Shown here: in pieces, positions 54,502 to 62,539 of the stretch
Layout: every line of letters starts with the position of its first letter
How positions within the stretch are numbered: position 1 is the stretch's first letter
Origin: Peptostreptococcus sp. D1
Lineage (GTDB): Bacteria; Bacillota; Clostridia; Peptostreptococcales; Peptostreptococcaceae
Direction of reading: 5' to 3'
NCBI RefSeq assembly: GCF_900112955.1
Contig: NZ_FONP01000002.1
Coordinates: 1-64,000, forward strand
DNA length: 64,000 bases
The notes under the pieces: model-generated
Told to the model about the DNA's origin: nothing
Databases searched by the model: none
Seen by the model: the letters and a program-made list of their open reading frames with translations, nothing else
Made by a program: the position numbers and the translations under genes

Positions 54502-54564
54502 TTAGTTTTTATTAAATTCATCAAATGATGTAATTTTATCAAATTCAGGTCTGCTTTCTATCAA
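54502..54564 (-). pseudogene. Short 5' gene fragment (possible SAP/DUF6434-like start)
   Basis: GGAG and a TTG start encode about 20 residues, IESRPEFDKITSFDEFNKN, then stop. The pattern resembles the N-terminus of small SAP-domain proteins, which continue after EFNKYYW. Recognition from so few residues is uncertain. Confidence 0.3.
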
Positions 54565-54619
54565 TATTTTATCTCCTCAAAACCAATTTGTTTTTTCATA
54601 TCTAAACAGATTACGAATT

Positions 54620-54782
54620 TTACTTTCTGTTATTAAAAATACCAATGATTAATATAGCCAATGAAATGCCATATAAAACGCCAACCACCAAATCACTAAT
54701 ATTAGATGCTTTATTCAAAATTATTGCTAATACAAGAAATAACATTCCTATTGGTACATATTTGTTTTTATTTAACTTCATA
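54620..54782 (-). pseudogene. Small membrane protein, frameshifted
   Basis: From an ATG at 54782 the frame reads MKLNKNKYVPIGMLFLVLAI and stops soon after. Removing one base from the five-base homopolymer at 54717-54721 lets it continue LNKASNISDLVVGVLYGISL and AILIIGIFNNRK to a stop at 54620. The restored protein would be 53 residues with two transmembrane helices. Such small proteins are often found beside transport or toxin-antitoxin genes; the role is unknown. Confidence 0.5.
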
Positions 54783-54895
54783 CATTTCCACCACCACAAA
54801 TTTAATTTTCGTATTCAAAAATTTATTATTCATTATAACATTTTTCCACTTAGTTTTACAACTCTAACTCATTTCTATTTACCTGTGATAGTAGT

Positions 54896-55205
54896 TCAGA
54901 TAGGGAAGTGATCTCTAATAAGTTCTATTTGTTTTTCTCTATCTAATTCTTTGGATAATGCAATTTCTATTTCTCTTGCAAGCCGTGAGTTTTTACTTTT
55001 TTCTATTTTCTCTACATTGCTCCATAAGACAGAACAATTTACAAATTCTTGTGGTACATTTTGGAGTAATAGAATTTCTGTATATGCTATTCCGCTTTTC
55101 TTGTAAAGTCATAGACTATCCCATCATATTCATTTTTTATCTTTTCGCCACTATGATATGCAGAAGCTGCTACTGCACTTTTGCCTTCACCTCTTGGTTT
55201 TCAAC
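54896..55205 (-). pseudogene. MobA/MobL relaxase remnant
   Basis: The minus strand encodes GKSAVAASAYHSGEKIKNEY, then DGIVYDFTRK, the N-terminal relaxase pattern of the MobA/MobL family. One lost A then shifts the frame, and the other frame continues SGIAYTEILLLQNVPQEFVN, VLWSNVEKIEKSKNSRLARE and IEIALSKELDREKQIELIRD. It stops at 54896, so about 105 of several hundred residues remain. The first dozen residues and the catalytic C-terminal parts are missing. It shows that a mobilisable element once occupied this site. Confidence 0.8.
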
Positions 55206-55208
55206 AAC

Positions 55209-55238
55209 AAAAAACAGTAAACCGATTTGATTTACTGC
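55209..55238 (-). terminator. Terminator of the GNAT acetyltransferase gene
   Basis: On the minus strand CAGTAAATC pairs with GGTTTACTG and TTTTTTG follows. Confidence 0.75.
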
Positions 55239-55267
55239 TTTATTTAATCATCATATCATTATATTTT

Positions 55268-55750
55268 TTACAAATCAAGCTTCATATAAATAGAATTGTC
55301 CATTGGACTGTTATTATAGCTTTCTATTTTGTAAAAACCAAATTTTTCATATAATCTTATTGCATTTTTCAAAAATGGAAGAGTGTCTAATAACATGTGA
55401 AAATACCCTATCTCTCTTGCATCCGTAATAACTTTTTCAACTAAAATATTCCCTAAATTTTTGCCTCTATATTTTTGTCTTATATAAAGACGCTTCATTT
55501 CACAATTTTCATCATCTATCTTTCTCAATCCTACACAGCCTGCCAATTCTTTGTCGTAATAAAGTAAATATAACCTACCATCAGGTGTCCCATACTTTTT
55601 CTTTAAATCATTTACTTCTTCATCATAATTCTGAATTTCAAGATACTCCTTAAATGACTTATCATTTGAAATTAACAGCTGAATATATTCAGAAAATAGC
55701 TCTCTTACTTCTTCCAGCTTTTCATATCCATATATAATTTCTATACTCAT
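55268..55750 (-). CDS. GNAT-family N-acetyltransferase
   Basis: A 160-residue acetyltransferase. The acetyl-CoA-binding motif A region is LYIRQKYRGKNLGNILVEKV, preceded by LYLLYYDKELAGCVGLRKID and followed by DTLPFLKNAIRLYEKFGFYK. It should transfer an acetyl group to an amine of unknown identity. It appears intact and has its own terminator, but the flanks are mobile-element debris, so it may be a passenger gene. Confidence 0.87.
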   Translation of the reverse strand: MSIEIIYGYEKLEEVRELFSEYIQLLISNDKSFKEYLEIQNYDEEVNDLKKKYGTPDGRLYLLYYDKELAGCVGLRKIDDENCEMKRLYIRQKYRGKNLGNILVEKVITDAREIGYFHMLLDTLPFLKNAIRLYEKFGFYKIESYNNSPMDNSIYMKLDL

Positions 55751-55926
55751 TATTATTACCCGCCCTTCTTTTGTTCTAATAAATATATTTAATTCTATTA
55801 TACCATTTTTATCAGCAATTTTTTTGTGTTTCTGAGCTCTTTTTATTTCTCCGTAAATCTTTGTTGTATTTTCTGAACAAAAAGAATATAATCAAGATAT
55901 AATCAGTTAATAAAAGAGGTTATTAC

Positions 55927-56165
55927 ATGAGTAATAAAATTAGCTCAATATCCAAAAGAATGAAAAAGACTCTATGGATATGAGAAATATAAATCAAGCT
56001 GAATTGTGTAGAAGGACTAGTATAGGTAAGTCGAGCATAACAGCGAGCCTTATATATTTGAAATATTAAAATGAAATCATCAAACAATAAATCAAAGCAA
56101 ATTGAAAGCAACAGGCAAAAAGATTACAAGCAAGTAAAAATTAAAAGCGATAGTAAAAACATGCT
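55927..56165 (+). pseudogene. XRE-type repressor remnant
   Basis: After AAAGAGG an ATG at 55927 gives SNKISSISKRMKKTL. With a one-base shift it continues DMRNINQAELCRRTSIGKSS, a clear helix-turn-helix of phage/element repressors, and then loses frame for good. No dimerisation domain is left. It sits just upstream of the EVE-like gene, whose expression it may once have controlled. Confidence 0.65.
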
Positions 56166-56217
56166 TATAGTAAAATAAGTCTGTAATTAAAATTTATATA
56201 TTTAGGAGGTAATTTAT

Positions 56218-57261
56218 TTGATAAACATAATGGATGAAGAAAAAATAATTGAATCATTAGGTATCCCAATCATTGACCATAATAGGCAATATTGGTTTGT
56301 TAGAACAGATGGTGGTCGTTTATATGAGGAATTTAGAAACGATAATTATATAGCTATCGGGTTTAACGAGTACATAAATCCAAAGCTTTTTGAAGAACTT
56401 GAATCCAAAGATGAATTTAGTCTTAAAGAAGAAATTAAAGAAAAATATGAAACTAAAATGCCCGGAGCTTCATTAACAGCATTAAAAAGATTTATGCTAG
56501 ATATGCATAAAGGTGATGTGGTTTTTATACCTAGTGTTAACTCTGAGTCAATCACATTTGGTATAATTGAATCAGAAATGTACATTTATACTATAACCCC
56601 AGAAGATGAGGATGAAGACAGATGTGATTATGTTAAAAGAAGGAATGTCCGTTGGATAAAAACTATTAACAAAAAATCACTGGATATAAATTTCTATAAA
56701 ATTTTTCAATCCCATCACACAATAGTAGACGCAAATAAATACGATTTTATTATTGACAGAACTCTAGAAAGCTTCTATATTAAAAATAATATTGCACATC
56801 TGAAAATTAATATAAATACTGATGAGCCTATAAATGGTAAAAGTTTTTATAACTTACAAAAATTTATTTTTGATAACGGAATCATAAAAGAAGATTCTAT
56901 CGATCAAAAAATAAATGTTCAGTCAAAAGGATTTGTAGAACTCATAACCCAAAATTGGCAGTACCTAATACTTATCACAGTCCTGATACACACAATTGTT
57001 GGTGGAAAAATCAAAGTTCCATTATTTGAAATAGATAATCCAGGTATAATAAAATATATACTTGACTATCTCAAAATTAAACACGAACGGGACAAAGACC
57101 TTTATAACGTGTTAGATGAAAAATTTGGGGATGACCTTAGAGGTTTAAATGTTGATGTGGAAGTAAATAACAAATTTATAAAGGAAATAATCAAGGTAAA
57201 TAATTCTTTATCTGAAAACGATAATTCACTATCAAATCTGGATAATTTGGAAGAATCATAA
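56218..57261 (+). CDS. EVE/PUA-like protein with a membrane segment, possible defence gene
   Basis: A 347-residue protein. Residues about 20-150 resemble the EVE/PUA-like N-terminal domain found in Mrr-type restriction proteins: QYWFVRTDGGRLYEEFRNDN, YIAIGFNEY, KGDVVFIPSVNSESITFGII and VRWIKTI. These domains usually bind modified bases or nucleotides. The middle is lysine-rich, and near residue 250 there is one hydrophobic segment (WQYLILITVLIHTIVGGKI). The C-terminus is charged and Asn-rich. No nuclease motif is evident. Start is a TTG eight bases after GGAGG, with an ATG four codons later. A defence role is inference from domain and location. Confidence 0.6.
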   Translation: MINIMDEEKIIESLGIPIIDHNRQYWFVRTDGGRLYEEFRNDNYIAIGFNEYINPKLFEELESKDEFSLKEEIKEKYETKMPGASLTALKRFMLDMHKGDVVFIPSVNSESITFGIIESEMYIYTITPEDEDEDRCDYVKRRNVRWIKTINKKSLDINFYKIFQSHHTIVDANKYDFIIDRTLESFYIKNNIAHLKININTDEPINGKSFYNLQKFIFDNGIIKEDSIDQKINVQSKGFVELITQNWQYLILITVLIHTIVGGKIKVPLFEIDNPGIIKYILDYLKIKHERDKDLYNVLDEKFGDDLRGLNVDVEVNNKFIKEIIKVNNSLSENDNSLSNLDNLEES

Positions 57262-57453
57262 TCTATTCCAAACAGATTCTATAACAATTAATTTAGTTTT
57301 TAACATCACAAAATAAACTGCGATTGCAAGAATTAAAGACAAAAATGGAGAACTAAAGAATGCCTTTGAAATAAAAAGCAACAACATAAAAATCAATGCA
57401 TATGTATTGTATTTTGATATATAGTACAAAGCATTATTTACATGTTTTTTCAT
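57256..57453 (-). CDS. Small two-helix membrane protein
   Basis: A 65-residue protein with two predicted transmembrane helices (YALIFMLLLFISKAFFSSPF, then LSLILAIAVYFVMLKTKLIV) and a basic N-terminus. GGGGGG lies at normal distance before the ATG, which supports translation. Its end overlaps the end of the convergent EVE-like gene by six bases. The family is not recognised. A toxin-like or regulatory role is possible but unsupported. Confidence 0.55.
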   Translation of the reverse strand: MKKHVNNALYYISKYNTYALIFMLLLFISKAFFSSPFLSLILAIAVYFVMLKTKLIVIESVWNRL

Positions 57454-57674
57454 ATTATTTCCCCCCTTTCACTCAACTACATAGCACCATAAAAAGTTAT
57501 GTTATCGTTAACTTAATAATACCAAAAATTAAGTTTTTAGTAAATACAAAATAGACAAAAATAAAGAGTGTGTGAAATTTTTGAGAGTATAGAATTTTTT
57601 CTGTAAAATTGCCTTCTATGGATTTTTTTAGAAGAATCTTGCAATATTAGCAGATTCTACTATTAGCTTAAATA

Positions 57675-57945
57675 GGCTCTGTGTCAAATAACGCTGATGA
57701 TAATTTAAATCAATAAAATTATGCGGCAGCATCCATAGCAAAATGAGCGTTATGGATGCTGCCTTTTTGTATTTTGTACTTTTCCATAAGCATTTAATTT
57801 TTACTTTTTTATTACTTAAAATTTCTAAATTGTTATCGTTAATTCCTAATATTTCTGTTATACTAATAATTAAACACATGTCATATCTCCTTGTTTGTTT
57901 ATTTGTCGTGATTTAAATTATACAACGGATTTGACATGCGTTCTT
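57675..57945. mobile_element. Internally deleted ISL3-family element (MITE-like)
   Basis: Ends GGCTCTGTGTCAAAT (57675-57689) and the inverse of ATGTCAAAT near 57930-57938, each followed inward by ATAATTTAAATCA, form imperfect inverted repeats of about 35 bases, as in ISL3 elements. On the minus strand, a GGAGATATGAC leader and ATG at 57879 start MCLIISITEILGINDNNLEI, like an ISL3 transposase N-terminus, which is cut after about 28 residues. About 270 bases remain of an element of roughly 1.4 kb. Confidence 0.7.
57725..57768 (+). terminator. Perfect hairpin with T run inside the ISL3 remnant
   Basis: GGCAGCATCCATA (57725-57737) and TATGGATGCTGCC (57751-57763) form a perfect 13-pair stem followed by TTTTTG. 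No plus-strand gene precedes it, so it may protect the element from outside transcription. Confidence 0.75.
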
Positions 57946-57961
57946 ATTTTTTTAAAAAAAT

Positions 57962-57998
57962 AGCATTGAGAGAGAAATTATTTTCTCTCATCAACGCT
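57962..57998 (-). terminator. Terminator of the two-gene unit at 58109-58859
   Basis: On the minus strand AGCGTTGATGAGAGAAAA pairs with TTTCTCTCTCAATGCT, then ATTTTTTT follows. Confidence 0.75.
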
Positions 57999-58108
57999 AA
58001 ATATTGTACAGCCTTTTATTCCACAGAATACTACTTTTGATTTTAATTTACAAACTTTTTTCACAATCTCCAGCATTTTAATCTACTGTTTCTCGAATCT
58101 ATATTTTC

Positions 58109-58333
58109 TTATTTGAAGCTGTTTTCTATTAGCATCTGTACTTGTCCCAATGGAATATTAAATATTATCCCATAAATAGACATTCCAAGTAATAATATCG
58201 CAATAAGAATTCCTATGCCATAAAGACAGCCATTACTAACCTTAGCTTTTTCAATTTTTATATTTATAAAGCTATATATCAGGAATACTATAAATATAAA
58301 AGCTAAAATATAATTTGGTAGCATACTCATCAT
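58109..58333 (-). CDS. Small membrane protein of unknown function
   Basis: A 74-residue protein with two transmembrane helices (NYILAFIFIVFLIYSFINIK and IGILIAILLLGMSIYGIIFN) separated by a short basic loop containing KAKVSNG. The family is not recognised. It follows the soluble 58344-58859 gene by ten bases, so both are probably made from one mRNA that ends at the hairpin near 57,980. Confidence 0.6.
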   Translation of the reverse strand: MMSMLPNYILAFIFIVFLIYSFINIKIEKAKVSNGCLYGIGILIAILLLGMSIYGIIFNIPLGQVQMLIENSFK

Positions 58334-58343
58334 ACTTTACCTT

Positions 58344-58859
58344 TTATCTGCAAAATTTATTCCAAAAATCTACCCATCCATTATGTTCTTCTCTTTGGTC
58401 AATGTAAGTAAAAGTATCTTCATCATACCAATCATGATTAACGATTTCATCAATAGTTTCAGGAACGAAAAAGTTGAAATATTCTTTTTTAAATGAACTT
58501 CCATACTGTAGATAATATGAGCCTACCAGCTTTGTAAAATTAGTTTTCTTTACATCTTGTGGTCTATACACAAGTGCTTCGCCAACCTGATTTAAATCGG
58601 GGCTTACTTCCAGAAAAACTAAACTTAAATCATTTTCTCTATAGCCAAGTATAAAGCTTCTATACTTATAGGAAACAGTACGAAGTACTGCGAAATTTGC
58701 TCCACCTATATCTTCTGAATAAGCATAAACTATTTTATATTCCGAACCATTATCTACTTTATTATCAAAAATTTCTCTTATACGATTTTTATTTTCATCG
58801 CTTTTTACTTTATCTAATTCAACTGTTTTGCTGCCTCCAAATAAACCAAATAATCCCAT
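58344..58859 (-). CDS. Conserved-looking hypothetical protein, 171 residues
   Basis: A soluble protein starting MGLFGLFGGSKTVELDKVKS and ending VDFWNKFCR. It is rich in aromatic residues, with YSEDIGGANFAVLRTVSYKY, PDLNQVGEALVYRP and VNHDWYDEDTFTYIDQREEH as distinctive stretches. No signal peptide, membrane helix or known motif is visible. AGAAGGTAATAG gives a fair ribosome site. It is the first of two genes with a small membrane protein, which suggests a functional pair. Function is not assigned. Confidence 0.65.
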   Translation of the reverse strand: MGLFGLFGGSKTVELDKVKSDENKNRIREIFDNKVDNGSEYKIVYAYSEDIGGANFAVLRTVSYKYRSFILGYRENDLSLVFLEVSPDLNQVGEALVYRPQDVKKTNFTKLVGSYYLQYGSSFKKEYFNFFVPETIDEIVNHDWYDEDTFTYIDQREEHNGWVDFWNKFCR

Positions 58860-59748
58860 TCTATTACCTTCTTTCTAAAGCTTTTATTTTTTTAATTATA
58901 ACATTTTTGTGTTATTTTTTCTACTGCAAAAACTGTTTTTACAACTTACCTTTTTGAAACTTATAATTTTTACACATATCCTCAAAGCTCTTAAAATTTG
59001 CATAGAATATAGACTTAAAAAATGCATAGATTCCACAGGTAACTTATTTTTGCAAAAAAGATACTATTGCTCCAAATATGCAAAAACATCAGCAACAAAT
59101 ATAGCAGTACCGTTCCTATACCAAGCAGGAATGTCAGAAATGCAGTAAGGATATTAAGCAGCAAAACTGATTGGAAACAAGATTATTTTTATTACCCATC
59201 TTATCATTTCTTATTCCTCACTTACTGATTCATTCCTTGTAACTCCACACACCATATATGTTTAAGTATTCCTATTTATCGCTCGCTATATTAGAGGTCT
59301 TGGTATAAGTCCTAATTCTTCATAAATAGATAACATCCTACTTTGGTCTATTCAGTTGTCAAAGAACATTTTTTATAGAGATAAATTACCCTCTATCTGT
59401 ATAAGTAGATTTGGGAGGTTCGTGTAACACTTTTTTTGATTTTTTTATTAGGATAAAATTTCCCTTCACTTTAATAGTGAAAAATTAATGCTTGTGGCAA
59501 CCAATTTTTAATTTTTTGATCTTTGATCTTTAAATACAAAATAGAAGTATAATTTTATCTCTTACTTTAATAGTGAAAATTTTGCCTAGTGATAACCAAA
59601 AATCTTATTTTTTTAGTAGACCAACTAAGGAAAGTCAATAGTTATTTTTTAAAGTTGTAAGAATATTGCTTAGTTACAAAACCTAAAAATACGCATAGCA
59701 AATAAGCCTCATACACTTTCTTTTTTTTGAGGCAACACTTTTAATAAT
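58860..59748. other. Noncoding, rearranged region before the IS110 remnant
   Basis: Frames here are short and without good starts. The stretch near 59330-59430 resembles an insertion-sequence border, and an imperfect direct repeat lies at 59455-59620. A former gene may have stood near 58,980-59,160, but I cannot identify it. Confidence 0.45.
59455..59620. repeat. Imperfect direct repeat of about 55 bases
   Basis: Two units, each with a core CACTTTAATAGTGAAAA or TACTTTAATAGTGAAAA and a downstream GGCAACCAATTTTT or GATAACCAAAAATC, are about 100 bases apart. The first core is itself a hairpin (TTCACT and AGTGAA). They lie just outside the IS110 remnant. Confidence 0.6.
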
Positions 59749-60725
59749 TTATGCAGCCAACTTACTATTTTCACGAATTAGTTTTTGATGTTCTTCCGGC
59801 GTTCTTAATTCAAATGGTTTTTGGTTTCTAAGAACAGCAAAAATAATTTGAACCATCTTTCGCATAATTGCACACATTACAATTTTATACGGTTTTTCAG
59901 CTATTTTCTTTTCAAAATAAGCTCGCATAACAGGATTTAAATACTCTCTGTTTCGGTTCGGATATACATTAGACTTTGCCAACATATGGAGAATTAAGCG
60001 AACATGAGGTGATCCTCTTTTAGAGATTTTATTGTTTTTCCTATTGTATGTCCCACTTTGGGATACTCCTGGATCCAATCCAAAGAAGGCAACTAATTCT
60101 TTCGGCTTCGAGAAATTGGATACATCTCCAAGCTCTGATAAAACGACACATGCTGTATACTCTCCAACGCCCGGAATACTTTGTAAAAGCACTATTTCTT
60201 TATGAAACCTTTCATCTAACAGAGATAGTCTTTTGATTTCATCATTAATTGCTTTCAAAGCTTCCTGTAAACTGAAAATAACACTTGCCGTTGTTTGAAT
60301 AAGTACTGCTGAACTAAGGTTTACTATACAAACTTCAATCGATTTTTCAGCAGCTTGCAATAGTTTTTCATACTTTGCTTCGGCATAGGAATAGCTTTTG
60401 TGTGAATTTTCTTTTATCAGCTGAATCATGTATTGCTTATTTTCAGGAGATAAGACATCTTGTACAGTAGGATATTTTTCAAGCAAAGACAAAGGTGTTT
60501 TCCCTTGCAAATCTGGAAATACTTTCTTGTAATCCGGAAAGGAAATGTCTAAAAAGCGATTAAGCGGTTGATGTGTTCCACAATTTCATCCGTCAATTCT
60601 TTGTGTTGTCTGCAAAGCTTTTTGATACTGTTAACGGTATCTGAGTGTGTAATTGTTTCATTGTAATTTTTAATACGATATAGCAACGCTATATTATATG
60701 CATGATTTACTGGAGAAAAAGGCTT
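59749..60725 (-). pseudogene. IS110-family transposase, truncated and frameshifted
   Basis: The largest open frame (59749-60510) holds the C-terminal Transposase_20 domain: LLQSIPGVGEYTACVVLSEL, KELVAFFGLDPGVSQSGTYN and ISKRGSPHVRLILHMLAKSN with the catalytic Ser region. Upstream, another frame carries the matching preceding part (YRIKNYNETITHSDTVNSIK, LCRQHKELTDEIVEHINRL). The two join after a one-base indel near 60,560. The N-terminal DEDD catalytic part is missing beyond about 60,725, where the DUF1016 promoter begins. The element is therefore dead. Its insertion end lies close to the DUF1016 gene. Confidence 0.85.
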
Positions 60726-60733
60726 AAAAATGG

Positions 60734-60739
60734 TATAAT
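60734..60739 (+). promoter_or_regulatory. Extended -10 box of the DUF1016 gene
   Basis: ATGGTATAAT with the TG extension, 53 bases before the ATG at 60792. Confidence 0.5.
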
Positions 60740-60791
60740 GTAAAAAAGATTTTTTATCACGAACAGAAATACATTTAATAGAGGAGATACT

Positions 60792-61811
60792 ATGGAAATT
60801 GATAAACTAAATAGCCTATCTGCCTATGAAGATATAAAGTTATTACTTAATGAAGCTAGAAATACAGTTGTTACACAAGTAAATAATATTTTATTGAAAA
60901 CTTATTGGGAGATTGGAAAAATCATTGTTTTAGATGAACAAAATAATTCAGATAGAGCTGAATATGGAACAAGTTTATTAAAGAACTTATCAAAACAATT
61001 AACAAAAGAATTCGGTAGGGGATTTTCAAAATCTAATTTGTTTAACATGAGAAGATTCTACTTAACTTACCAAAAATTCCAGACAGTGTCTGGAAAATTG
61101 AGTTGGTCTCATTACAGTGAACTTTTATCTATTAGTGAGGATAGTAAAAGATCTTTTTATGAAAGAGAATGTGAAAATTCTAATTGGTCAGTAAGAGAAT
61201 TGAAAAGACAAATCAATACATCTTTATACGAAAGATTATTACTATCGCAAGGGAAAGAGAATAAAAATAAAGTCTTAGAACTTGCCTTAAAAGGTCAAGA
61301 AATTCAAAGTTCAAAAGATATTATTAAAGACCCTTATGTGTTTGAATTTTTAGGTATTCCAGAAGAAAAACCAATATTAGAAAGTGATTTGGAAAAAGCT
61401 CTTATCAATCATATTGAAAAGTTTTTATTGGAACTTGGTCGTGGATTTATGTTTGTTGGCTCACAACAAAGAGTGACTCTAGGAAATACACATTACTATG
61501 TCGATATGGTATTTTACAATAAGATTTTAAGAAGCTATGTGTTGATAGAGTTAAAAACCGGTAAGCTTATGCCAGAAGCAATAGGACAACTGAATATGTA
61601 CTTGAATTAATACAAAGAAGAAGTAAATGATGAGATGGATCAAGAACCAATCGGAATCATTTTATGTACGGATAAAGACAATATCCAAGCAGAATATGCT
61701 TTAGGTGGCATTTCAAACACAATCTTTGCATCCAAATATAATCTTTATATTCCTGATAAAGAACTGCTAGAGAAAGAAGCTAAAAAAGTCATAGAAGAAT
61801 ATCAAAAATAA
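60792..61811 (+). pseudogene. PDDEXK nuclease of the YhcG/DUF1016 family with a nonsense codon
   Basis: The N-terminal DUF1016 domain (VNNILLKTYWEIGKIIVLDE, LSKQLTKEFGRGFSKSNLFN, SWSHYSELLSI) is followed by a PDDEXK-like domain with the catalytic Asp in HYYVDMVFYNK and ExK in YVLIELKTGKLMPEAIGQL. After NMYLN an in-frame TAA (61608-61610) interrupts it. The same frame then continues YKEEVNDEMDQEPIGIILCT to a natural end EEYQK at 61811. TAT to TAA is a one-base change. The 272-residue product keeps the active-site residues but lacks the last 66 residues. GAGGAG precedes the ATG. Confidence 0.85.
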
Positions 61812-61839
61812 AAATTAGTCAGCCTATCAAAAGTAGAGA

Positions 61840-62160
61840 GCTTGCAAAAAACTCTGTAAATAAAAATAAGTCCTTCTATGGTAAAATATAATTATCATAG
61901 GAGGGCTTTTTAATATGGGAAGAAAAAAAGAAAACCAATGAATCCAGCGAAAAAGAATATAATTGCAGAGTTAATATCAACATATGATATAAAGACAGCA
62001 AAAGATATTCAAGAACAAAGATGTCATTAGAAAAAGCACTGTATTTATCAATAAACAAGATTAGCAAAAAATGGACTCAACCTACTAGAAATTGGGGAAT
62101 CATTTTTGGAGAATTATCAATAATGTATGAAGAACACATAGGATATTAAAATCAAAAAAA
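61840..62160 (+). mobile_element. Internally deleted IS256-family element
   Basis: An end-like GAGAGCTTGCAAAAAACTCT (61838-61857) precedes a promoter, ribosome site and the ATG at 61915. The remnant transposase start, after restoring one A, reads KPMNPAKKNIIAELISTYDI. This jumps to the family's C-terminus, KKWTQPTRNWGIIFGELSIM, at 62149. The right end is less clear. Confidence 0.75.
61915..62149 (+). pseudogene. IS256-family (Mutator-type) transposase remnant
   Basis: About 33 N-terminal residues (MGRKKRKPMNPAKKNIIAEL, then ISTYDIKTAKDIQE) are present after correcting a seven- to eight-A tract. The last 40 residues follow in another frame (SLEKALYLSINKISKKWTQP, TRNWGIIFGELSIMYEEHIG). Roughly 320 residues, including the DDE catalytic core, are deleted. 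It cannot transpose by itself. Confidence 0.78.
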
Positions 62161-62258
62161 CTGAAAATCATCAGTTTTTATTGACATGCAAAAAAATAAA
62201 TAATAATATGAAATCAATTTGTCTAATAGGCAAAATTACCATAGAAGACAATTTTACA

Positions 62259-62296
62259 GAAAAAATTCTATACTCTCGAAAAAATTCTATACTCTC
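62259..62296. repeat. Perfect 19-base tandem duplication
   Basis: GAAAAAATTCTATACTCTC occurs twice in direct succession, a recent-looking duplication next to the IS256 remnant. Confidence 0.75.
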
Positions 62297-62366
62297 TTTA
62301 ATCTCAAAGGTAATATTCTTTTGGCATATATGTTTCCTCCATTTCTTTTTTGTCTGCGTTTTTAGA

Positions 62367-62407
62367 CAAAAAAGGAGGACTCCTGCACATAGGCATAAGA
62401 AGTCCTC
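62367..62407 (-). terminator. Terminator of the ABC exporter gene
   Basis: On the minus strand GAGGACT pairs with AGTCCTC and CTTTTTTGTC follows. It is closely similar to the terminator at 47768-47807. Confidence 0.85.
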
Positions 62408-62539
62408 TGTAATGAAAGAATTTGATTATTTTTTCATGGATATAAAAATGGAATATATGATAAATTACAAATCCCAAAAACAATTCTTTGATCTACATAC
62501 TATTTCTAAAAATTGTAATGCTATCATAACTCCTCCTAA

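Larger units (their letters stand above)
62150..62539. other. Noncoding region between the IS256 remnant and the ABC exporter
   Basis: It holds a perfect 19-base tandem duplication (GAAAAAATTCTATACTCTC twice, about 62259-62296) and the exporter terminator. The plus-strand frame here has no ribosome site and spans the terminator. Confidence 0.6.

Noticed and set aside
54958-55230. Plus-strand open frame of 90 residues
   Set aside because: It is the shadow of the relaxase remnant on the other strand, has no ribosome site and an odd hydrophobic composition.
57628-57879. Independent 83-residue gene
   Set aside because: Only its first 28 residues resemble a protein (ISL3 transposase start). The rest reads through a hairpin and past the element's end.
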